A stretch of DNA of 64,000 bases from Pempheris klunzingeri (GCF_042242105.1 NC_092016.1:28845501-28909500); one strand, 5' to 3'. Shown: positions 1 to 12,411, counted from the first letter of the stretch. A program made the numbers and translations. The notes: generated by a model from the letters alone, not told the origin.

Positions 1-780
1 ACGTCTGATCGGGCGCTGACAGACACAGCAGCTGTAGATCTTCACAGTCAGCTGTTAGACTAGGTAGATAAAATGCAGCTTCCCATGAGTGCACTAATGA
101 TCGATTACAAGAAATTAAAAAAAAAAAAAAAAGGATGTAAAAGCAGCCATATTTAAATCTGTGTGTATGTCCTTGTATTCATGACTTTGTGCTGTGATGT
201 GTTAGGGGTGTGTGGCATCATGCTTCAAAAGTACATTCTATGTATGTCTATGTGCTGCGTGTCAAAGTGTGTCAAAGTGTGTCAAAGTGAGAAAAAAGTT
301 TTAGCGTTGCAGTGCAGATGAATACAAGGTTCCGCTTTCCCAGCATTGCTTAACTGGGTTTTGTGAACTCTGGGTTGTGTGTGTGTGTGTGTGTGTGCTT
401 GCAATGAGGAAATATTCAGGTCACTAAACTAAATGAGTAAAATCTTTTGTGAGCCTTGCAGTTGTGTCACAGACCTCCCAGTGACCATGCATTGGTCTCA
501 CAGTGGTTCACTGCAGACGCTTCACAGAAAAAAACATTTGTGCTGCTTTTTTCTGACTTTTTTTCTGACATCAGAATGGATAATGTAGTCGTTTTATGGG
601 CTTTGTGCTAGACAGGGTATATAAATTCCTTATATGCTATATACTATAGACATTTTCTGCCCTGGATGGGACAAACACAAACTTCCAGAATCTGATAAAA
701 ATGTCATTATTGGACACAGAGATATATTTGCTTGGTGAAAGAAGAATGTTGTCTACTAAATGTTTCATGGACTGCACTTA

Positions 781-1551
781 CAATTGCACTCAAAATTATT
801 CAACCCCCATTGCAAATTAGGTGTATTGGGGGAAAAAAAACGTAAACTACTTCTCCAAATTGAACACAATATGCCACTTCTAATAACTGCTGCAGTAGCA
901 AAATTATTCAACCCCTTCTTGACAAATATCTTTAGTCCCTAGCAGAGCACCTTTCTGCTGTTATGACCTGCTGTAAACATGATTCCCCATCTTGCCCTCC
1001 AAACGCTGCAGGTTTCCAGTGCCAGAAAAAGCAAAGCAGCCCCAGAGCATCACAGAGCCACCGCCATGCTTCACTGTAGGCAGGCATTTGGTGGCATTTC
1101 TGGTGGCAGCTGTGGATAGCTTCCTCTTTCTGCCACGTCCAAGTAGTATAGCCAGAGTTCCTTTAGCTTTGAACTTGTGAACTCTGCTTCCAACGGCATC
1201 TCTAGGAAACCTTTTTTGTATCCTTTTCCGTGTTTGTGCAAAGCAATGAAACAGCAATTAAACTTCTGGACAATTCTTTTGACTTTCTGACATGCAACCA
1301 AACATCACTGTGAACAAACCCCTGGGCAGTTGATGTGTTCTATCTCAAGCACACGTGATGCAATTAATGAGGCCCTTGATAAGGTGTGTTTGAGACAACA
1401 CCTGATTTGCAAATGAGTGTTCTCATGAGGGACTCTATTCAGGGGGTAAATCATTTTGAGAGCGGTTTATATCGTTCTTGTCTGAGTTGTTCATTGAACA
1501 CGGCTGAAAGTTTGTACATTTTGCCAATACACCTCATTTTGAGTGCAACTG
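781..1551 (-). mobile_element. Tc1-like transposon, internally deleted
   Basis: The ends are inverted copies of one another: CAATTGCACTCAAAAT at the left, and the reverse of CAGTTGCACTCAAAAT at the right. Each end is flanked by TA (779-780 and 1552-1553), the Tc1/mariner target duplication. The interior carries a decayed minus-strand transposase remnant with the Tc1 signature TVKHGGGSVMLWGCF near 1030-1080. At 771 bp it is about half the length of a complete Tc1 element, and it has no intact frame. Confidence 0.85.
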
Positions 1552-1577
1552 TACATCATCATATATAAGTATGTGTA

Positions 1578-1722
1578 TATAGCACCTTTCTAGTCTTCTG
1601 ACCACAAACACCACATCACATTTTACACTGGATTCACATTCACCTCTTCACACACATTCATACGCTGATGGCAGGGGCTATCATGCAAGATGCCATCAGG
1701 TGGAGCTAATCATTTACACACA
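1578..1722. repeat. Dispersed teleost repeat fragment
   Basis: The sequence begins with AGCACCTTTCTAGTCTTCTG and ends in a TGATGGCAGGGGCTATCATG segment. I recognise this from memory as a very common interspersed repeat of teleosts. It resembles the SINE tails at 4058 and 42545 but appears to be a separate family. No coding potential is visible. Confidence 0.6.
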
Positions 1723-4057
1723 CTTTAGAATTTCAATGGTCCAGGCCCAAAAGAAGAAGTTATTTTCTTCTGAGACAGCTATGCTATCATTTAACAACCA
1801 ATGGTGCACAGTTGTTACCTACACAAGGCTAATGGTGTCTAATATATCGAACAAGATCCAACAATTGAGGTCCTGCACGTTTCGATTATGCCAGACACAT
1901 GTTGAGTGAAAAAACTGCAAGAGCAGAACAGGTACCAAACCCAGGGTTTAATTCCATCATATTAATTTCAGTAATCATCACTGAGAATTATGGGTGTGAT
2001 TGTGATCTATTAAAAGCACCATGATGAGGGGAAGAGGAGCTCACGAGGTTTTGCAGTGATCATTTTCTAAACAATGACTTGTGTTTTTTAAAGAGGTTAT
2101 CTATAGACATAAAGAAACTGTCCAGGCAGAAAAGTCAAGGCAACTGGACTTACATTAGATTTTTGGTTTGGATTTGTTAAAGAAGGTGTAGACAGGGTAG
2201 AGTATAGTGAGCGGAGGACAATAAATTACTCATGAAGTTGCGTAGTTCATACATGGGATAAATAGAATCAGTTAACATCCACTCATCAATAATTTGACAA
2301 GTCAGTTTTCCTGCACATCATTGTAGTGTTCCACTGACTGCCAGAACCCTGCCAGATTTCTACTGTGTTACTTTTAAAGCTCCACTAGGCAGCATTTTTA
2401 TACATCATCCTAAAATGTAATGTGGAGCAGCAACTGGGAAGAGCATCGCATCCCTGCCGACTGGAACGCAACAGCATCACACACCAGCCAGTCTGGGAAA
2501 CGTGAGCGCACCGTCTGCAGCTCACTGCTGGGAGGGATGGAAGTGGGCGACAATCTTCATCATGAATAGCTTGTTTCCACTAGTGTCAGACTAACCTAAG
2601 ACGCAAGTATAATAATCCTCCAAAGTCTCCATCAACTGGCTATATTCCCACTATTGCTGAAATTATTAGATAGTTAATTGATATGTTGATAGATCGCAGA
2701 GGCCAAGATATCCCAACATCGTCTCAAAACACTGGAACCTACAATTCCCATTATGCAATTATATGTCTTTCTTAAGACCCTTTACACAAACATTACAGCC
2801 AAAAACCGTGTAAACTGACCTCAGTGTGAAGAACTGGTGGAGTGCCACTTTCATCTACCGTATGGGCAATTCAGTATTGTACTCTTCCATGGCTTATTAA
2901 GAGAAAGATTTTTTGTGGCCTGTGTTATCTGTACCTGTTGAAGCAGCCGATAACGACTTTCGGGACTTTCCAATAATGTTCTCAGATCAGCTGCTTTTAA
3001 ACAGGGTTAGCCACTGTAAAGTATTATCAGTCCGACCAAAAACCTCACCTGCAGCAATGCATAGCCAATTTTGTGACACTCAAGGTCAATTGCCTCCCTT
3101 TCTCTTAGCTGTCATTGTTCCTGTTTGAGATGTCAGACAGGAACTAGTACAAACAAATACTCTCACCCCAACCAGGATCTCACCCACACCCGTGCACACT
3201 TCCTCCCTCTGCCAGATTCTTCCTGGTTTGTCTTCCTTTTAAAGCCATGCTGACTCTGCAGTCCACCTCCCCCTGCTGCAGAGAAAACTGCACTGAAACC
3301 ACAGCAGTAATGAGACAGCAAAAAAGACTTCTTGGGAAAGACTTTGTTCGGCATAAATTGAATTCTTCGTAGCACACCACAGGTTGGAAGGTGACACTTC
3401 CTGTGTATGTTTCCTCAGCCCATGCTCAGTCCCTTTGCGACACACCCTGGAAACTAGAGCTGTCTCCTGTGGACAGTGTCAGGTGGGTTTGGTGAGGAGT
3501 GGTGTTACCGACGTGTTAACTGAGTCCAAATCTGGTCTTGTTTTCATCTCTGCTAACAGCAGTGCCTGAGGATCGTCATTTCAGTTAGTGTGGATGCCCA
3601 AAGGATGAATCCTAACAATTTGGGGGCCACTTGGATCTTTTATATCTAGCACGACTCTTGGGTCAATACTTACCCCTTGAACAACACTTTGGTTTGGTTG
3701 ACCTGATGACATTTTCACTCGTGTCAGGCCAAGATTTTCACTTATGCGGAAATTAACTAATTAAATCAAACAATCCCTTGCCAATAGATGTGTCCAAACT
3801 GGCCTAAATATAACATTTAATGTGAAAAAAGCAGTCTGCATCTGTAAATCAATATGACTGAAAGTATCTGTTGTCCACAGCTGCTTTGCACTGCTTGAAG
3901 GTAGCAGCAAGACAGATATAGCAGGACAGATATGCTGGTGAATCTGCTGCCTCTGATTAGGAAAGTGCTGTGTCACAGCATAGCGTCAGTAGGCACAGCC
4001 ATCAATTCAGTTATCAAATCTTGTGCAAACGGTAAATGTGTGTATGTAAAAATGTGC
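1723..4057. other. Stretch without a recognisable gene
   Basis: This part of the cotl1 intron shows only short frames without family motifs. I see no tRNA-like structure, long microsatellite or inverted repeat. Confidence 0.5.
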
Positions 4058-4286
4058 CTGCATAACGTCTTTCTAGTCATTTCGACTACTCAAAACGCTT
4101 TTACATCACATCCTCATTTACACATCGTTCGTACAGGAGGAATCTAAGCTGGAGGACAAGCTATGCTTCAGGAGCAAGTTGGGGTTCGCATCTTGCTCAA
4201 AGGCACTGACGCATAGGAGCCGGGGATCGAACCACCGACCTTCTGATTAAGGGACGACCCCTTCTGCCTCTGAGCCACAGCCGCCC
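4058..4286 (-). repeat. tRNA-derived SINE-like repeat, copy 1
   Basis: Read on the minus strand, it starts with a tRNA-like head (GGCTCAGAGGCAGAAGGGG, then a B-box-like GGTTCGATCCCCGGCTCC). It ends with the tail seen in three other copies here (TTTGAGTAGTCGAAATGACT). The paired A-box and B-box motifs indicate an RNA polymerase III SINE. The other copies are at 42545-42846, 45190-45493 and 62588-62803. Confidence 0.75.
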
Positions 4287-4829
4287 AGATCACATCACTG
4301 ACTACAAAATAGCCACACGCTTTTAAACACATGAGACCAATCTGTTATAACTCAGTATTCTTACTGAGTATGTAGGAGACATGGGATTACCAGAGCTCAA
4401 TAATCCTGTGCATTAGGCCTGCTTTCCAATTCAAAATTATTTCAGCAATTCATGTATTCTAGAAAAGCATTATAGCACAAACGCTGCTTTGTCCTATTTT
4501 GAGTTTTAACCATTTACAGTGTGAAATACTGTAGAATTATGACTAAAATAAATCATCATTGAACTAATTAATTGAAAAAAAACAAACCTGCAGTCATCTA
4601 GATATATGGTGCTGACGTGCCACATAACACCATCAAGACAACAACACGATTTTTCTGGAGAAACTGTTTTTTCATTTGTTGAGCTCTAGTTGTAATGCAC
4701 CACTGTGACTGGCACAGCTGTTTCAGAGCAATGAGACTAGTTATGTAACTGGCTGGGAGAGTATTTATTAATCACCTTCACACAGCCCTTTTGCACTTAA
4801 CACTGCTTATATATTAACCAAAATACCCA

Positions 4830-5030
4830 GTTCACTTGAAGATGCCCAAAAGTATAAGACTGTCTGCACAAATCAACCTTAGCTGTTGAGATATCTCACA
4901 GGATAGGTGAAAATCTTCCATCCATTATTTGTTGAACAACGTCTGAACAAAAGTGGTGGACAGACCAGCCAACACTGCCATCCCTAGAGTCACGCCGCTT
5001 TGGCACCTTAAAAACACTAGAAACTATTTT
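4830..5030. repeat. Dispersed repeat with GTTGAGATAT and GTGGTGGACAGACC motifs
   Basis: It contains GTTGAGATAT, AAAGTGGTGGACAGACC and CTGCCATCCCTAGAG. The same motifs recur in order near 27050-27110 and 46120-46290, which marks one interspersed family. I recognise it from memory as very common in teleosts; I cannot assign its class. Confidence 0.55.
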
Positions 5031-5040
5031 GAAACAGTTT

Positions 5041-5360
5041 TGCTGGCAGGAAAAAAGAGGAAATGAGGGAGAAAGGAGGAAAGAATAAGAAACAATGAGC
5101 AGGAATGGAGCAATATCTAAAAATGTAATCCTTAATCAACATTAGAAATGACTGCCACCGGAAACAAAAGAATAAAATTGTGACATGCATTTAATATCAA
5201 ATAATGACCGTATCTGAGGCATCATGGGAGGAATTCTTTATTGTTTGAAGTGCAACTGTTTTGCTTTTGTAAGCCAAAAAAGCCCAAATTTGACACAACT
5301 TAATGAATCCCCCAATTAAAATCCACCAATTCTATTTCAATAAATGAATTTCCACTCATT
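5041..5360 (+). repeat. Dispersed AT-rich repeat, copy A
   Basis: It matches 8440-8770 in order and orientation. Shared blocks include GTAATCCTTAATCAACAT, AAATTTGACACA, AAAATCCACCAA and TTTCAATAAAT. The two copies lie on either side of the cotl1 promoter and are clearly diverged. Class unknown. Confidence 0.6.
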
Positions 5361-6029
5361 TTAATTAATTAATTCGATTTGTCTGTGGCGGCCCACATTA
5401 AAGTATTGTGCTGCTTGAAATAATGTCAAATGCTGCTCACTGCAACATTTAACCAACATTTTTGCTCACCAGAATTCACCTGCTTTTACTTTCTGAAGCT
5501 GGATCAGCTAAATAGCACTATTTGAAAGGAGTCCTCCTCTTCAGCTCCTCCTACACTCTTTTTCAACTGAAGTTACAACTTCACTGCTAAATAAGGAAAA
5601 CAAGCCCACATACAGAACGACGTCTGATAACATGTGTCGCCCCTGAACAGGAACCAATGCGGATGCGCCAGCTGAACTGTCATAAAGCACGGGGATGAAT
5701 GACTTACTTCAACACAGGAATGTAAGTTCTGAAATGTCGTGAAGGAGAGAAAAAAAAAAAGGCCCTGAGGCAGCTAGCTTTAAAGATAACACGGGCATGC
5801 ATCAGAAACAGCCACACCCAACGTCTGAGCAGATGCTTTACTCTAGAGAGCACAGAGAGACCACAGTGGGAGATCCAGCCTGCACCCATTAGTTCTTTCT
5901 GCTCACTGGGAAACATCGGCTGGGAGTCCCTACTTTTTCTACTATTCTTCTCTTTTTGTGAAGAACAAGAAAAGGCTCCATGCAAACTGAGATACTACTA
6001 ATCACTGTGGTGTGCAGTCGAAACACAGC

Positions 6030-6132
6030 ACTCACACACTCTCACACACACACATTCTCACTCTCACACACACACATTCTCACTCTCACACACGCACGCA
6101 CGCACGCATACAGGCACACACGCACACACAAC
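6030..6132. repeat. CA-rich microsatellite with a higher-order repeat
   Basis: An imperfect (CA)n tract includes a repeated ACACATTCTCACTCTCACAC block, a (GCAC)n-like GCACGCACGCACGCA stretch and further ACACGCACACACA. No gene function is implied. Confidence 0.85.
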
Positions 6133-6640
6133 TTCATACGATGTCATGTATACAGATATTTTGGTAGGAGTGTTGCTGGAATTCAAAGGAAGTGAAAAAT
6201 GTAACAGCCAGTTGGAGGCCAAGGAATAAAGTTCAAAGTGTACTTCAACAACTTCTCGTTGTAATTCAGGAAATATGTTCGCCGTCAAAGAAAAGGTCGA
6301 CCTCAAATGTTTCACCTTGTAAAAATCCTGCACAGGATATCGTAGAACAGATTATACAATGCAATGCATACACTGTTAAGTGCTTTGACAGCATAGTTAC
6401 AGGGTCCAAGGCACATGGGTGACAGAGCACAGAGTCTTAAAAGATTAGTGTCCTGCCAAGTCAAGCTGTGTGGTATATAGGCTGTTTAACCCGTGCACAC
6501 ATGCTACCCCATACAGACTAGATTAGTCAGCAGCAGGGAGATAAGTTTCACATACATCACACGACCACGGCTTAGTTAACAACTAGGGTGACATATTTAA
6601 CTCATCAACACGTTTGTTGCAAATAAAATCTGCTCATTAC

Positions 6641-7694
6641 CTGTGCACATCCTCTTGAAGTCCTCATAGTCGGGCCCTTGTCCTGCAGGCACGATCCTAG
6701 AGCCCTCATATTTAAACGCAGCCCTGGGGGAGGCAGAATACATACAGTCTCTATGATCTGTTGATTCAACAACAATGGCGTTATGGGCATATCTGAGCCA
6801 TGACGCAAACCGAAGCAATGCACAAAATGCCTTAGACGCCCATGCAAGGTGGCAGCTGTGCATCAGCCATGTGTGAGTGTCACCACTATAACGTTATCCT
6901 CTCTGAATACAGGACAAAGGAAATTACTTCTGCCCCGCTGGGCTTGATCACTGTGCCGCGTGAGACCCGCTGGATAGCCAGAATACAGATGAGCTCGATC
7001 AGATCAGACCCCGAATGCTTCAAGTATTTTAGCCGATGTTGTTAGAAGCACAAGTGCTGGAATTAGGGCTCACATTTCCGACGTGAAACAATTCACGAAG
7101 GTCTCAGTTACCGGCAAAACCCCAATGTGAAATTCTAGCGTGTATTCTGAGCAAACGGGGCGAACTACTTTTACATATCGGGCAATTTAAAGATACCTTG
7201 GCTAAATGAAAAGGTTCGTGCGGCCAAAAATACAATTCGTTACGTTGTCGGTGTCTGTAGGGGGTCTGTCTTCCATTCGGCATGAATCATGTTAGCCAAA
7301 CTGTGCTCATTTTAGTAAAATGGAAACTTTTATAAAACAGGTCCGTTTCTTATTTTCGCACCCTTCTCCACCGAAAAGACGGCGCGGTGGGCGGTAACGG
7401 GCTATGTGTGATTTCACATTTTTACTGAGATTACAACGGATATCAGACGGCTTACTGTATTATATGGTGGCCGAAGAAACTAATGAGCAGCAATTTTTCA
7501 GTTTTCAAATGAGGCCCGGGTCGCATGTCCAACACATTTCCATGTAAATGCAGGTGAATATACGATAGTCGCATTCTTGAACGGAGTACGGATAAATAAC
7601 CACGTTCACACACTCACCAATTGATGTCCGTGTTATCATCTCTGACTTGGTTGTACGCCTCTCTGCAAGCTTCTTTATCGATTTGGGTTGCCAT
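6641..7694 (-). CDS. cotl1: Coactosin-like protein, first two coding exons (gene continues off the left edge)
   Basis: Coactosin-like proteins are small cytoplasmic ADF-homology proteins that bind F-actin and 5-lipoxygenase. Coding exon 1 is 7618-7694 and starts MATQIDKEACREAYNQVRDD, very close to the human COTL1 start. Exon 2 is 6641-6723 and encodes AAFKYEGSRIVPAGQG followed by PDYEDFKRMCTG. Exon 1 ends at a GTGAGT donor inside the Trp codon TGG. Exon 2 has a CCCCCAG acceptor and a GTAATG donor after the first base of a codon. About 53 of roughly 142 residues are present. I found no exon for the rest of the ADF-H domain between 1 and 6640, so it must lie beyond the left edge, making this intron longer than 6.6 kb. 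The gene is divergent from the unidentified exon at 7890. Family identity is firm from the N-terminal sequence; the incompleteness is a window effect. Confidence 0.93.
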
Positions 7695-8000
7695 ATTTCG
7701 GGTGCACGGGAGTCGAACGGTCGAAGTCACGTCGTATCAGTCCGAACCGGGAGAGCTACGCAGTAATAAAGCAGCTAACTTGTACGGTTGATGTGACACA
7801 TCAGAGAACTAACACTGGCAGCGTTATACAATAGGCTCCGCTCCGAAATCACAACCAACGCACTGGAACAAAAGAGCAGGTCGGACTTAATGGAGAAAGA
7901 GGGATCTTCTTCTAGTGGCTCGGTTCATTTCCTGTATATTGCCACTTTATGGGCGTTGGTGATGTTAGTCGAGCAGGTTGCCAGCAGACAGACAGAGAAG
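7050..8000. promoter_or_regulatory. CpG-rich bidirectional promoter region between cotl1 and the 7890 exon
   Basis: CpG dinucleotides are much denser here than in the flanking intron, for example in GGGAGTCGAACGGTCGAAG and in CGGTGGGCGGTAACGGGC near 7384. The two start codons (7694 minus and 7890 plus) are only about 195 bases apart and face away from each other. No TATA box is obvious, as expected for a CpG-island promoter. This is inferred from composition and layout. Confidence 0.55.
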
Positions 8001-8168
8001 TCCCCCAGACGTAGACGCAGGATTCACCCTCTCCCGGTGTGTGATCAATGGAAGCAGGGCCACTGCCAAGGTAGCTACGACATACACTTACCTTTTCCGG
8101 GAAGGACTTTCAAAATAATGTACAAAGAGAGGCCAACGCTGCAGCACAATAAAACCATGCTTCTACAG
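7890..8168 (+). CDS. Unidentified first exon of a secreted or membrane protein
   Basis: An ATG-initiated frame opens a protein I do not recognise. Residues 12-27 (VHFLYIATLWALVMLV) look like a signal peptide core, with a possible cleavage after VAS near residue 33. A basic stretch ending RRRRR (about residues 40-44) follows and resembles a proprotein convertase site. Next comes a segment with two cysteines (CDQWKQGHC) and LPFPGRTFKIMYKERP. The frame stops at 8180, but CTACAG/GGTATGG near 8168 offers a splice donor just before the stop, so this is probably exon 1 of a longer gene. No continuing exon is obvious before klhl36. Function unknown. A chance frame in CpG-rich promoter DNA is the main alternative. 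Confidence 0.4.
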
Positions 8169-8439
8169 GGTATGGTGTAGCATGTTTTGTTGTTTTTGTT
8201 GTTGTTTTTTTTAATGGATAAAGCTCTTTCAGTTTCGTTTAGTTTGCTCCTTATTTTGATTTAGCTTTGAGGGACGTGTATTATTTTTGACTATGCCACA
8301 TTTCTTATACCTAAGTCTGTTGGTGGTGAGGTGAGATCTGCAGGAGATCTTCATTTTGGAAACAATACACAGAAAAAGCAGGATAGTGAGGGGTTGATGT
8401 GACAGCTGTGCTGTCAGGAAATGTAGATGTAGAGATGAA

Positions 8440-8770
8440 GGGGTGGGGGAGAGAACATGAGAAAGGATGAGCAAGAGTAGGGCAACATCTAAAAAAGGTA
8501 ATCCTTAATCAACATGAAAAATAGCTGCAGCTTAGGACAAAAGAGTCAAATTTAAGACACGTAAATACAAAACATAAAGAAAATAAAGAATACTTGATTT
8601 TTCTTTTGCAGTGACACAAGTCACTGTTTTATTCTGAAGGCAAAACAAGCAACTCCTGGTTTTGCCTTTGCTAATTTATGAAATTTGACACAGCTCAATG
8701 CAGAGGATTTAAAATCCACCAAATTTGTTTCAATAAATTAATTTTCACTAATTTTAGTTCCAATGAAGGC
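8440..8770 (+). repeat. Dispersed AT-rich repeat, copy B
   Basis: This is the second copy of the family at 5041-5360, in the same orientation, with matching blocks such as GTAATCCTTAATCAACAT and AAAATCCACCAAATT. There is no coding sequence. Confidence 0.6.
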
Positions 8771-10059
8771 CCTTTACTAGACTAGACTACTACAAAGAGA
8801 TACTAAGTTATATCCCACAGTACAATCCTGTACTGGGGGATGAATGTGTTGTTCATTGCAACATTCTTCACAGTGTTGGTACAAGTAGTGTGGCTACTAA
8901 CGCTTAGCTACAATACAAACTGAACAGTAGACAACAAAGCAGTGGCCTAGAGTGTAGCATCTGTAGTCAGGGTGCATGTGTGTGTAGGCTACATGAGGTT
9001 CAGCAGTCAAGTATCAGGCTGCAGTGGTCAGTCCGGCCGACAGACAGCACAGGGGTTAAAGGTGTTTTGCTGAGAGTCTGGACTACGCCAGCTCCACCGG
9101 TTCTCTGACCAGCACTGATGATGCCTGATCAGAGGACAACCGCCACCTCCCTGCTCTGAGTTTTATCGCCCGTAGTTATCTGTTAATGCACCACCCCACC
9201 ACCTGCTGCTCAACAGCCCATGGGCTCATAAGAAAATGTGGTCCATCACTCCGGTGTTGTTGTGATGTAGCAATATAAGAAAGTAACAGTGACCATCATT
9301 AAGGAAATCATTACCTTGCTTCGAGTACTTCAATACATCACTCGTATTTTATGCATTTCACATAATATACGTATGCAAAGTCAGATGTTCACGGGATATT
9401 TGTTATCAGTCTGTCTTGCTTCTTTGGCAGCAGGTAACACAATGAACAACTAGTCTTGTGATTTTCCTCTGCTCCCCCAAGAGAAAAGGCATTTCTCCTA
9501 ATCAGGTAGGGTCATATTCATCTCAAGTAGTTTCATAGTCTCAACACATACATAAAAATCTCTGCTTTACTTTCTAAAGGATAGTTATATATATGTTCCT
9601 CTGCTGGTTTCCATGATTATATCTAATGACCTCTGTTCATCTCTAGTTTATGGTCACTTACTCTGGTTTTAGTAATAATCTGGCTCTAATACAGATGATT
9701 TATTTTCAGTTGAATGTATCTGTTTTGTGGCTAATCAGTTTTAATAATCAGCTATTCCACTTGTTTCACATCCACACAGCACTGATTAGCTTGGCTCTTC
9801 TCTCTCTCTCTTTTTTTTAATAGACCTCGTTTTTGCTTTGGTTGGCGTCTGTATCAGTTGAGTGATGCATAAAATCAACAAAAAGAAAATCTATGATGTA
9901 GTATTGGTGAGTAACAGGATATTTCATTAATATAGCCATGTCACAATTATTTGGCTACTATTAAAACCTTAGGCCGTACTTTCTGACTTAAAGTGGAGTT
10001 AAAACATAACTATGTCTTTGGGATTGAGATTTTCCAAGATTTCCCAAAAAACATAACAT
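8771..10059. other. Stretch without a recognisable gene
   Basis: Only short frames without family signatures appear. Exons of the 7890 gene could be hidden here, but none could be supported by frame plus splice sites. No notable repeat was seen. Confidence 0.45.
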
Positions 10060-10839
10060 ACCAACGGGCACCACTAAGGAAGTTTAAAACTTGGCCGTGA
10101 GAGAAAGCCCAAAATGTCATCCCTTGGCAACTTGGTCAGAACAACACTCAGATAACAACAGGGATACAATTTATCAGGAGGAATTTGCGAAGGACCGCAG
10201 AGTTTTAGGAGAGAGATCAGTGGTCTAATGAAGCTAAACTTGGTTGTGGTGCCTAACATGGTATGTCTGGTGTGAGAAAGGCCTGTCTCATGAGCAGTGG
10301 AATACCATCCCCACAGTCAAGCATGGAGGTGGCTCACTGATGATGTGGGGATGTTTTTCTGCCACAGGAACTGGCAGCCTTGACTGTGAACCTGGCATCA
10401 CGGATTCCCAAAAATACCACGCCACTTTAAAAAGGAACCTGATGTTGGAAAATTTAAAATTTGATCTTGGTGATCACTGGACTCCCCAAGTAAGCACACC
10501 CTAAGTCAACCAAAGCTTGGTTGAGAAATAGACCCTGGAATGTCCTGGAATGACCCTTTCAGTGCCGGGATTCAAATCCCATTGAAAATCTTTAGTGGGA
10601 TTTAAAGAAGGAAGTTGCAGCACAGAGGCCATCAAACGTCAATGAGCTAGAGGCTTTTGCATGTGAACAATGGGCAAAGATTCCAAAAGAGTGGTGTAAG
10701 AACCTTGCCAGCACTTATTGAAAATGCTTAATAGAACTTTTAAAGGTTAAATGATGCTCCACAAAGTAGGGAAGCTAGGGGTGATTAAATCTGTAACGTC
10801 TTTCAAGGTGAGAGAGTTGAATATTTCTGATAGCAACTG
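10060..10839 (+). mobile_element. Tc1-like transposon remnant
   Basis: A plus-strand transposase remnant carries the Tc1 signature TVKHGGGSLMMWGCFSATGT near 10313-10372, with further decayed coding downstream to about 10740. The right end GAATATTTCTGATAGCAACTG resembles the terminal repeat common in fish Tc1 elements. I could not find the matching left end, so the element is probably 5'-truncated. Stops and frameshifts leave it without an intact frame. Confidence 0.7.
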
Positions 10840-11590
10840 CAGTTTTATAGAATTTAAGTTGTAGCTTTTTGCAAAGAAAACTCTCCTCACTTCCTCGTTG
10901 TATGGCACAAATTCTTTAAGGTTCTCTGTTTATCTCTCTCATTTTGCCTGTGTGATAGGTTTTGATCATATTTTGTTTTTCTAAATATAAGAATAATAAT
11001 TTCTATAAGAAATAATCCACCCACTTTCCAAAAATGAACCTCTGCCATTAATGAGCCACATGTGTCCTTGTTAATATTTTGTAATAAGAGTAACAATATT
11101 GAATAAAAGGGTTTTGACATTTTATTAGTCTCTGAAGCGTGTAGTTGTTCTGTTTGCATTATCATGATTCACAAAGTCATGAAGTAAAAAGTTCATTGTG
11201 GCTTACTGAGCAGTATTTAGTCTTTAAACGCACGGTGACAGTGCCGTTGTTGAACGTGCTCACATACAGCTAGTGCTGATTGGTCCATTATTTCCGGGAT
11301 GTTTTTCAAAGCCTGCTGCGTAAAGGTAGCAAAAGTCACCCACAAAATCAGGCTGAAAAGTTTGGGCTCCAAAATAAAATAGCAAAGTAAGATGTGATGA
11401 AATTTTCAAGTGAAAATTGATGAAAAATATAATGTTTAGGTTACAAGAACGGGCGATACAAAGACTGTAAGGTTTCGGCTTTTGTTCAGTTTTACCGTAT
11501 ATGTGTTTAATTTTGCTCAATATCACTGTTAAAGGTTTCATTTGGGGGGATTTTTGGAGCCATAAGACAAAGGGAATTTATTTTGACACA
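10840..11590. other. Stretch without a recognisable gene
   Basis: AT-rich sequence upstream of the klhl36 promoter. The two minus-strand frames of about 90 codons lack family motifs and look like chance frames. Confidence 0.5.
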
Positions 11591-12005
11591 CTAAACCGGA
11601 AGTCAATTTGTTTATTCTGGCTAGCTGACGGGATGCTACACTGTGCAGCTCTTTAGTGGTCTAAGAAACTACCGCTAGCTGTGTGTTTCCAGCAGTATGT
11701 CCCTGTGAAATGAGACTCTGCTCTTAGGGAAACTTGGAGGAAACCGTCCGGGTTGGGTCGTCGTTGAAACGCGTCGCATGTCGATCGTTGCTTCTTGTGC
11801 TAAACTGTGGTAGCAAGCTATGCTGCTAACTGTATCACGGGGTAACCAGATGCCCTCCGCTGCTCCGTACGGCCAGATGTAAGCACCAGACAGTGGGTCT
11901 GTAACATCCTTCAGACGGCATGTTAGTCTGAGGTCCTAATGTCTTCACATGCGAAGGACGTTAGTGCTCTGCGTAGTCAGCCCGACAGAGCTGGTGGAGG
12001 GTTCA
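11591..12005 (+). promoter_or_regulatory. Probable klhl36 promoter and 5' untranslated region
   Basis: CpG density rises sharply (for example CGTCGTTGAAACGCGTCGCATGTCGATCG split across 11758-11787). ACCGGAAGT at 11595-11603 matches the ETS-factor core CCGGAAGT. It sits about 660 bases upstream of the klhl36 start codon, with no other gene between. The transcription start and any 5' intron are inferred; the acceptor CCTGTAG just before 12236 suggests that the start codon lies in exon 2. Confidence 0.5.
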
Positions 12006-12044
12006 TTCTGTTCTAGGAATGGGCTTTGGTGTTCCTAATCAAGT

Positions 12045-12229
<185 letters not shown>

Positions 12230-12259
12230 CTGTAGGTGATGCCTGCCTGAGGGGACATC

Positions 12260-12321
12260 ATGGACAATGGCAAACCGAGCCGTGTGTGTCGGCCTCAGCG
12301 GATCAGTGAATCGTCCGAGGT

Positions 12322-12411
<90 letters not shown>

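Larger units (their letters stand above)
1..6640 (-). other. cotl1 intron 2 (partial), no exon seen
   Basis: I see no protein-coding exon here. The stretch holds a GT run near 376-398, three tandem copies of a 10-base GTCAAAGTGT motif near 258-290, a Tc1-type remnant (781-1551), SINE-like pieces (1578-1722, 4058-4286), a dispersed repeat (4830-5030), another AT-rich repeat (5041-5360) and a CA-rich microsatellite (6030-6132). Short open frames are scattered and lack family signatures. Confidence 0.6.
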
